Shown here in pieces: positions 58,792 to 64,000 of a DNA stretch of 64,000 nucleotides (position 1 is its first letter; every line of letters starts with the position of its first letter). The stretch spans positions 124,001 through 188,000 of the forward strand of contig DXKH01000056.1 in NCBI GenBank assembly GCA_019415335.1. The letters are read 5' to 3'. The notes below the pieces were generated by a model. It did no database searches. It saw only the letters and a list, made by a program, of their open reading frames with translations, and was not told where the DNA came from. Made by a program: the position numbers and the translations under genes. This DNA comes from Citrobacter sp. (GTDB taxonomy: Bacteria; Pseudomonadota; Gammaproteobacteria; Enterobacterales; Enterobacteriaceae).

Positions 58792-59547
58792 ATGAACATT
58801 ATCGAACAACTTCAGTTACTGGTTAAAACAGGCTCGCACGCGGAACAGACAATTAGCCGTTACATTCTGGCTACATTATCGGGTGCGGAAAAACTGACGT
58901 CGACGGCAATTTCAAAAAAGACGCAGACCAGCCAACCTTCTATCGTTCGCTTTGCGCAATCTCTCGGTTATACCGGTTTTACTTCATTTAAATATGATTT
59001 AATTAAGTGCCTGCGCAGTGAACCTGAGGCGCTACTTCCAGCCCAGGCGACGAAGAACAATGTTATTCTTAGTGAGTTTATTAATAATAACAACCCTGCG
59101 TCCCTTAATACTTTCTTTGAAATTATTAATTCCAGCCGTAACCTCTATTTCTGTCATCCGCGAGAACTGAGTTCCTTACTCAGCAATATCATTCAGGACT
59201 ATAGTGATATTGGTAAAGTCTGCATTCCCGTGGAGTACCAGAATGCCCATTCATTGCTGACAAATACCCTGACGGATTGTGATTCCGTGATCCTGCTACC
59301 AGGGCTCAAAGATGAGCCGGATAATCAATTGATTACCTTGATTCGTGAACACGAGGCGGCCTCACTGGCTGTCGCCTGCCATCAGAGCGGCGCGGCGCTT
59401 GCCGATGTGACCTTATATACGCCTCAGTCCAGCGTCAGCCCTCTCAGTTTTGCCGCACTGAAAATGTCATTGCACACGCTTTTTTTCCACGCGCTGCAAT
59501 ATTGCTATCTGAATATGAATAATGAAAAGACGCCTCATAAACAATGA
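58792..59547 (+). CDS. RpiR/MurR-type transcription regulator
   Basis: This 251-residue regulator has an RpiR-type N-terminal HTH (about 1-77; TSTAISKKTQTSQPSIVRFAQ shortened here to its core QPSIVRFAQSLGY) and a C-terminal part that looks like a worn SIS domain (about 105-235). SIS domains normally bind phosphosugars; the usual SxSG-type loop is not evident. It stands alone on the plus strand, convergent with the PTS-dehydrogenase operon, and is the likely local regulator of that operon. K-12 has yfa genes in this atoB-gyrA interval. The family call is good; the effector is unknown. Confidence 0.82.
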   Translation: MNIIEQLQLLVKTGSHAEQTISRYILATLSGAEKLTSTAISKKTQTSQPSIVRFAQSLGYTGFTSFKYDLIKCLRSEPEALLPAQATKNNVILSEFINNNNPASLNTFFEIINSSRNLYFCHPRELSSLLSNIIQDYSDIGKVCIPVEYQNAHSLLTNTLTDCDSVILLPGLKDEPDNQLITLIREHEAASLAVACHQSGAALADVTLYTPQSSVSPLSFAALKMSLHTLFFHALQYCYLNMNNEKTPHKQ

Positions 59548-59627
59548 TCATCGACCGGGTTGTGGGGGAATAAAGAACCCTGCCTTAATCAGAGAAATTA
59601 AAGCCAGAAAAACGGTTTATGAGGCGT
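59530..59627. repeat. nested inverted repeats between the regulator and the dehydrogenase
   Basis: ACGCCTCATAAAC (59530-59542) is exactly complementary to GTTTATGAGGCGT (59615-59627), with an inner pair GGGTT/AACCC (59557-59580). The left arm overlaps the last codons of the regulator. It may serve as a joint 3'-end structure for the two convergent transcripts. Confidence 0.7.
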
Positions 59628-59641
59628 AAACTGCAAATTAA

Positions 59642-60658
59642 TTATAACTGCACAATACGTCCTGTTGATAATGAGTGATGTACGGCTTCGCAAATTAACG
59701 TCGCCTGCAACCCATCATCTGCGGTTGCCAGATAAGGAGTATCAAATAATATGTGCTCAACAAAATCATGTATTGGCTGAATCCCGTAACCGCTGGCTTT
59801 ATTATTAACGTAATTAATAAAATTATAATTTGGCGTTGCACTGCGCTGAGGGGTGAACATTTCATATCCGCGCAACTGCGCGTCGGCACGATAATAGTTA
59901 TTCTCGGTAATAACAAAACTGCGACCATCATTTGCTTTTGGGAATGACGGAGGTAAGCACCACCCCACTTCAACAGTCCATTGCGCACCATTATCAAAGG
60001 TGACGAAAGACTGAATGGTGTCCCAGGAATCAATACCTTCCGCCACCAGCTTCTTCTTTTGTCCTATTGCGTAGACGCTCACCGCATTGGCGCCGTTCAT
60101 GTAATATCGAATCAAATCAAAACAATGTGTTCCGAGGAAATGAACGGGAGAACTCTCATTCGCCCATGAAAGCCAGTTTTTCGGCACGTCGATGATATCG
60201 TCCATGCTCATATAGCCACGCAGGACCTGGCCAGTTTCGGGTTTCAACAGCTCATGGTGAATATGCTGTGCCATCCCGTCCCACCGTTTGTGATAATCGA
60301 CACCAATCTTCACCCCCTGCTGCTGCGCACAGCGGATGATTTCCCGACATTCCGCTGACGTCGTCGCCATCGGTTTCTCAATCAGCACATGTTTGCCCGC
60401 CTCGATGGCCTCAATCGTGGCATCAAAGTGGAACGGATCCGGCGTGGCAATTGACACCAGGTCAACCTCTGTCGCGGCAAACAACTCTGCCAGCGAGGCA
60501 TAACCTGGGACCTTAAACTCCGCCGCAACTCTGGCGCGGATGTCCGGATTGATTTCGCAAAACCCGACCAGGTTCACCCACGGATTATAGTGATACGCAT
60601 TGATATGATGTTTGCCATAAATACCGGCCCCCACCACTGCAGCATTGATTTTGTTCAT
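59642..60658 (-). CDS. Gfo/Idh/MocA family NAD(P)-dependent oxidoreductase
   Basis: This 338-residue sugar (or polyol) dehydrogenase-like protein starts at the ATG at 60658, eight bases after GAGGA; a GTG one codon earlier is possible. The N-terminal Rossmann fold has VVGAGIYGKHH. The EKP motif is in LIEKPMATT (Lys95), and the catalytic-type GTHCFD (His178, Asp181) follows, so the usual active-site residues are there. It is the last gene of a four-gene operon with a glucitol-type PTS, so it probably acts on the imported phosphorylated sugar alcohol or a product of it. The substrate is unknown. Confidence 0.85.
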   Translation of the reverse strand: MNKINAAVVGAGIYGKHHINAYHYNPWVNLVGFCEINPDIRARVAAEFKVPGYASLAELFAATEVDLVSIATPDPFHFDATIEAIEAGKHVLIEKPMATTSAECREIIRCAQQQGVKIGVDYHKRWDGMAQHIHHELLKPETGQVLRGYMSMDDIIDVPKNWLSWANESSPVHFLGTHCFDLIRYYMNGANAVSVYAIGQKKKLVAEGIDSWDTIQSFVTFDNGAQWTVEVGWCLPPSFPKANDGRSFVITENNYYRADAQLRGYEMFTPQRSATPNYNFINYVNNKASGYGIQPIHDFVEHILFDTPYLATADDGLQATLICEAVHHSLSTGRIVQL

Positions 60659-60669
60659 CACACGATTCC

Positions 60670-61686
60670 TCAGTTAAACAAGCCAAACGAAAACAGATAA
60701 CCGATGGCTACCGCCAGAGGTGCGGTAATCATCCGTGATAACAAGAAAGAGGGAACACCAAGACGAATGGTCTTCTCTTTCGCCTCCTGCATGGAAAGCC
60801 CAACGGGAATGAAGTCGGCACCCACCTGAACGTTAATCGCGAACAGCGCTGGCAACGCCATCAGCGGTGAAACCACCCCGCTACCGATTAGCGTTCCCAC
60901 CAGCACACCAACGACCTGCGCAATCGCCGCGCCGGGAGCCAGAATGGGAGAAATAAAAGGCAGACCACAGATAATCGCAATCACAAACAGACCGGTTAGC
61001 GATCCGGCCAGCGGTGACAGCGCATTCCCGGTCCACTGACCAATCGCGGTCTCCTGAACCAAAGCGATCAGAACCGAGATAAAGGCCATAAAGGGGATCA
61101 CGTTTTTAATGCACAACTCAACCGATTCACGCGCCGAGGAGTAAAGCAGGCTGACGAAGTTACCGATCCCCGTCGCAAAGCGCGTCATCAACTCCAGCGC
61201 GGTGTTAGTCGCTGAACCGCGCGGTTTGACTTCCACGTTATCGCGAGCAACCACGGAGGCGTCGCCTGCGAGGGCTGGTTCAACGAGCTCAACGTTTTCC
61301 TCCCCGATTACCGGTTGATTAATGGTCTCAATCAGCGAAAGCGATTCAAGACTGACGTCCGAGACATAGATATCCTCGGTGATATATTTCGCCAGCGGCC
61401 CCATCGCACCGGTAGGTAACACGTTGATCGTCTTAATTCTTTTCTGCGGATAGATGCCACAGCGCAGTGAACCGCCACAGTTGATGACCACACAAAGGAT
61501 TTTCTTATCATCCGGCATGGCGTCAAAGCCGTTAACCACGGTCATCTCCAGCATTTCGCCGAGTTTTTTCGCGACCGGATCAATGGTTTTTCCGGTCAGC
61601 GACAGGATCACCATGCGGGTATCGCGATATAAATACATGTCATCGCCAATCCCTGAATGACCTTTTTTAATCAGTACAGTTTTCAT
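60670..61686 (-). CDS. glucitol/sorbitol-type PTS component EIIBC (SrlE-like)
   Basis: This is the B and C2 part of a glucitol-family phosphotransferase system (338 residues). The EIIB domain (about 1-130) keeps the motif INCGGSLRCGIYP with Cys70 and Cys76, one of which is the expected phospho-cysteine. The membrane part (about 185-338) has GLPFISPILAPGAAIAQVVG and ALPALFAINVQVGADFIPVG, close to SrlE. Its start lies 20 bases inside the EIIA gene, behind a GAGGA site. In E. coli the srl order is A (EIIC), E (EIIBC), B (EIIA); here EIIA lies before EIIBC. Confidence 0.88.
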   Translation of the reverse strand: MKTVLIKKGHSGIGDDMYLYRDTRMVILSLTGKTIDPVAKKLGEMLEMTVVNGFDAMPDDKKILCVVINCGGSLRCGIYPQKRIKTINVLPTGAMGPLAKYITEDIYVSDVSLESLSLIETINQPVIGEENVELVEPALAGDASVVARDNVEVKPRGSATNTALELMTRFATGIGNFVSLLYSSARESVELCIKNVIPFMAFISVLIALVQETAIGQWTGNALSPLAGSLTGLFVIAIICGLPFISPILAPGAAIAQVVGVLVGTLIGSGVVSPLMALPALFAINVQVGADFIPVGLSMQEAKEKTIRLGVPSFLLSRMITAPLAVAIGYLFSFGLFN

Positions 61687-62065
61687 TGGTTTTCCTCATT
61701 ATTGTCAATGGGCCAATCAATTCATTTACGGATGGAGAACAATGACTGTTTACGTGTAATGAACCATAGGCTATTGGCTTTTCAGCCCCGTCAAATACCA
61801 CCGTCACATGACCTAATTCGCATAAATTTTGCCATGCGGCCTCTCCCCAGCAGGTTATATTCCAGGTCCGATGATTAATCTGCAGAACATAATCCATTGT
61901 TTTTTGTAACGGGGTCACATCACAAACAATATTCTTAATAACCAACACATAGTCGAGATAATCTTCCGGAGCGTGGTCATTAAAGGTAATCAACATGCCA
62001 TTAAGCAGTCCCTCTTCCACTTTTCTTCCAGCCTTTACGACGTCAGCCGAAAATAGTACTTTCAT
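61667..62065 (-). CDS. glucitol-type PTS EIIA-like protein lacking the usual active histidine
   Basis: This 132-residue protein aligns with SrlB through MLITF and APEDY, and again through INHR and LCELGHVTVVFDG. SrlB is phosphorylated on His43 in CFIHCHGE; the matching stretch here is VLVIKNIVCDV, and no histidine lies between His31 and His65. So either phosphotransfer uses another residue, or the domain is regulatory, or it has decayed while keeping its frame. It sits between EIIC (9-base gap) and EIIBC (20-base overlap). Family membership is fairly sure; activity is not. Confidence 0.78.
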   Translation of the reverse strand: MKVLFSADVVKAGRKVEEGLLNGMLITFNDHAPEDYLDYVLVIKNIVCDVTPLQKTMDYVLQINHRTWNITCWGEAAWQNLCELGHVTVVFDGAEKPIAYGSLHVNSHCSPSVNELIGPLTIMRKTNENCTD

Positions 62066-62074
62066 TGTTTTCCC

Positions 62075-62596
62075 TTATTCCTGATTAAGTTCGCGTTTCT
62101 CCAGCCGGGTGAAGATATATTCCGTAAGAAAACCACGGATAAAGCCGAGTAGAATACCCGCAGCGATATAGCGTAATGCCAGGTCGGCAACCGGCAGGTC
62201 GAGTCGCGTCAGGCCGGCGGCGACGCCCAGCCAGATAAAGAGCTCCGAGGGTACAATGTGTGGGAACAGAGACGTCAGCGGGTGTACGGTACTACCCAGC
62301 GCATCCTGATAAGCAGGCTTACAGCGCTCGGGTAAAAATTTACCCATCGTCAACGCACCGGGACTGCTGAGAAAGAACCAGGCAAAACTCGGCAAAATTC
62401 CGTAGGTTAATATTTTTGATTTCCCCATCAGGGTGGCGACTTTTTCCATTCGCTGTTGACCAATTAATTTCATAATAAAATTAACGGTCAAAATTAAGGT
62501 TATCAGCATCGGAATGGTGCTGACGATCATCCCGGAGAATATCTTACCTGCGCTCTGGAAAAGATGGATAAAGCCTTCTGCAATTTCAACTATCAT
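62075..62596 (-). CDS. glucitol-type PTS component EIIC (SrlA-like)
   Basis: This is the C1 membrane part of the glucitol-family PTS. The ATG at 62596, six bases after GGGAG, gives 173 residues (SrlA has 187); an earlier in-frame ATG at 62632 has no ribosome site. Three or four helices are predicted. The FSGMIVSTIPMLITL segment, MGKFLPERCKPAYQDA and LFPHIVPSELFIWLGVAAGL match SrlA in order. First gene of the operon EIIC-EIIA-EIIBC-dehydrogenase, with a CRP-like site upstream. Confidence 0.87.
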   Translation of the reverse strand: MIVEIAEGFIHLFQSAGKIFSGMIVSTIPMLITLILTVNFIMKLIGQQRMEKVATLMGKSKILTYGILPSFAWFFLSSPGALTMGKFLPERCKPAYQDALGSTVHPLTSLFPHIVPSELFIWLGVAAGLTRLDLPVADLALRYIAAGILLGFIRGFLTEYIFTRLEKRELNQE

Positions 62597-62786
62597 AGTT
62601 AACTCCCAACGTGTAGGTATAAGTATATTCATCCGTCAGAAGTGAACTGACAGATGAAGGCAGCCAACGCTTTTGTCTTTAAATTTTTAGGGGATTTTAT
62701 TTAATAATTTTTCAGTTCTCCTGCCTGTAAGGGATCGTAAATATCGTGGTTTGGTAACAGGAAAGTTAACGGTAAATGGCTGAACA

Positions 62787-62808
62787 AACAGTGAGCACCT
62801 TCACAGAG
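62787..62808 (-). promoter_or_regulatory. CRP-like site upstream of the PTS operon
   Basis: AGTGA-GCACCT-TCACA differs from the TGTGA-N6-TCACA consensus in one core base. It is about 190 bases before the EIIC start, on the promoter side, as expected for a catabolite-controlled sugar operon. Confidence 0.55.
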
Positions 62809-62902
62809 TTATAATTATTCATTTAATTATGTATTTTTATACAACATATACAAACTATCCGGATAAGACGTTTGACAAGGGGAAACGGTGAATTCAGGAC
62901 GT

Positions 62903-62929
62903 AAAAAAGGGAGGCATCGCCTCCCTTTT
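62903..62929 (-). terminator. terminator of gyrA
   Basis: AAAAGGGAGGC and GCCTCCCTTTT form an 11-bp stem with loop ATC; read leftwards a T run follows. It begins 23 bases after the gyrA stop. Confidence 0.92.
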
Positions 62930-62951
62930 GTGTGGTCGTTAACCCCGCAGA

Positions 62952-64000
62952 TTAGTCGTCTGCGTCATCAGCGACATCGTCGTCGGTTTCCGCTTCCGGG
63001 GCGATATCATCGTCCCCTTCCGCCGCGCTACCGTCGATGGAGTCGAGCTCTTCGTCATCCACCGGCTCAGCCACACGTTGCAGACCCACCACGTTTTCAT
63101 CTTCCGCAGTACGGATGAGGATTACGCCCTGAGTGTTACGCCCTACCACGCTGATTTCCGACACGCGAGTACGCACCAGCGTACCAGCATCGGTGATCAT
63201 CATGATCTGGTCGCAGTCATCAACCTGCACCGCGCCAACAACGGAGCCGTTGCGCTCGGTCACTTTGATAGAGATAACGCCCTGCGTCGCACGGGACTTA
63301 GTCGGATACTCTTCCGCCGCCGTACGCTTGCCGTAACCATTTTGCGTCACAGTCAGGATCGCGCCTTCGCCACGTGGGATAATCAGGGAGACGACTTTAT
63401 CTTCACCCGCCAGCTTGATGCCACGTACGCCAGTCGCAGTACGACCCATCGCACGGACGGCGTTTTCTTTGAAGCGCACCACTTTGCCCGCCGCCGAGAA
63501 CAGCATGACTTCGTCAGAACCGGAGGTCAGATCCACACCAATCAGTTCGTCGCCGTCGTTCAGGTTCACCGCGATGATACCGGCAGAACGCGGACGGCTG
63601 AATTCGGTCAGCGCGGTTTTCTTCACCGTACCGCTGGCGGTCGCCATAAAGACGTTCACACCCTCTTCGTACTCGCGGACCGGCAGGATGGCGGTAATAC
63701 GTTCGTCGGCCTCCAGCGGCAGCAGGTTGACGATCGGACGACCACGCGCACCACGGCTCGCTTCAGGCAGCTGATAAACCTTCATCCAGTACAGACGACC
63801 CCGGCTGGAGAAGCAGAGGATCGTGTCATGGGTGTTGGCCACCAGCAGACGGTCAATAAAGTCTTCTTCTTTAATACGTGCAGCCGACTTGCCTTTCCCA
63901 CCACGACGTTGTGCTTCGTAGTCGGTCAGCGGCTGATACTTCACGTAACCCTGGTGAGACAGGGTCACAACCACATCTTCCTGGTTGATCAGATCTTCGA
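62952..64000 (-). CDS. gyrA: DNA gyrase subunit A, C-terminal part (runs off the window)
   Basis: The frame is open to the right edge of the window; the visible 349 or so codons are the C-terminal beta-pinwheel that wraps DNA and gives gyrase its negative supercoiling activity. The GyrA box reads QRRGGKGK and is intact. Six blade repeats follow (for example [11 protein letters not shown] and [12 protein letters not shown]), then the acidic tail rich in Asp and Glu that tunes supercoiling. The quinolone-resistance region (residues 67-106) lies outside the window. Confidence 0.97.
   Translation of the reverse strand, partial: EDLINQEDVVVTLSHQGYVKYQPLTDYEAQRRGGKGKSAARIKEEDFIDRLLVANTHDTILCFSSRGRLYWMKVYQLPEASRGARGRPIVNLLPLEADERITAILPVREYEEGVNVFMATASGTVKKTALTEFSRPRSAGIIAVNLNDGDELIGVDLTSGSDEVMLFSAAGKVVRFKENAVRAMGRTATGVRGIKLAGEDKVVSLIIPRGEGAILTVTQNGYGKRTAAEEYPTKSRATQGVISIKVTERNGSVVGAVQVDDCDQIMMITDAGTLVRTRVSEISVVGRNTQGVILIRTAEDENVVGLQRVAEPVDDEELDSIDGSAAEGDDDIAPEAETDDDVADDADD

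Larger units (their letters stand above)
62597..62951. other. control region of the PTS operon and 3' flank of gyrA
   Basis: 355 bases without a gene. It contains a CRP-like site (62787-62808), a weak -10 candidate TATTTA on the minus strand (62743-62738), A/T-rich sequence, and the gyrA terminator at its right end. No operator for the RpiR-type regulator could be identified. Confidence 0.5.

Noticed and set aside
1..64000. CRISPR arrays, insertion sequences, integrases, rRNA genes
   Set aside because: No regularly spaced repeats, transposase or integrase frames, or rRNA sequence were seen; the recurring repeats are REP/BIME units.

Overview
The window is a contiguous piece of an enterobacterial chromosome (Enterobacteriaceae, most like Citrobacter; Salmonella and Escherichia are close relatives). 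Gene order follows the E. coli K-12 segment from mepS to gyrA almost gene for gene, protein lengths mostly match K-12 exactly, and typical enterobacterial small features are present: REP/BIME repeats, micF opposite ompC, the proL tRNA and an ato operon with its sigma-54 promoter. The genus call is inference. It rests on this backbone plus an mgtE gene and a gtr operon that K-12 lacks at these places.

Layout. 1-8.5 kb: mepS (peptidoglycan endopeptidase), pdeN (c-di-GMP phosphodiesterase), the yejABEF peptide ABC importer, then yejG. 8.7-16.5 kb: bcr and rsuA, divergent from radD; rplY with its leader; yejK, yejL, yejM; and tRNA-Pro(GGG). 16.5-19.4 kb: a three-gene gtr operon (flippase, bactoprenol glucosyl transferase, polytopic GT-C-like transferase) placed directly after proL, where K-12 has yejO. 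19.6-32.5 kb: narP, then the long minus-strand operon napFDAGHBC-ccmABCDEFGH for periplasmic nitrate reduction and cytochrome c maturation. 32.9-35.2 kb: eco and mqo. 35.4-38.1 kb: a second inserted block, a SulP anion transporter and an MgtE magnesium transporter whose 3' ends overlap. 38.2-44.5 kb: yojI, ada-alkB, apbE, ompC and the micF sRNA. 44.8-51.1 kb: the Rcs phosphorelay (rcsD, rcsB, rcsC). 51.2-58.5 kb: the atoSC two-component system and the atoDAEB acetoacetate operon. 58.6-62.9 kb: a third accessory block, with an ERIC-like repeat, an RpiR-type regulator and a minus-strand operon for a glucitol-type PTS (EIIC, EIIA, EIIBC) plus a Gfo/Idh/MocA dehydrogenase. The 3' part of gyrA closes the window.

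How the parts work together. NarP and FNR-type sites lie ahead of napF, and the Nap cytochromes need the Ccm proteins encoded in the same operon. AtoS-AtoC acts on a 41-bp palindrome and a -24/-12 promoter in front of atoD. OmpR boxes lie in front of ompC, with micF reading away from it. The most unusual locus is the PTS block next to gyrA. It resembles the glucitol PTS, but its EIIA lacks the histidine that is phosphorylated in SrlB, and its gene order differs from srlAEB. Its substrate cannot be told from sequence alone.

No CRISPR array, insertion sequence, integrase or rRNA gene was seen.
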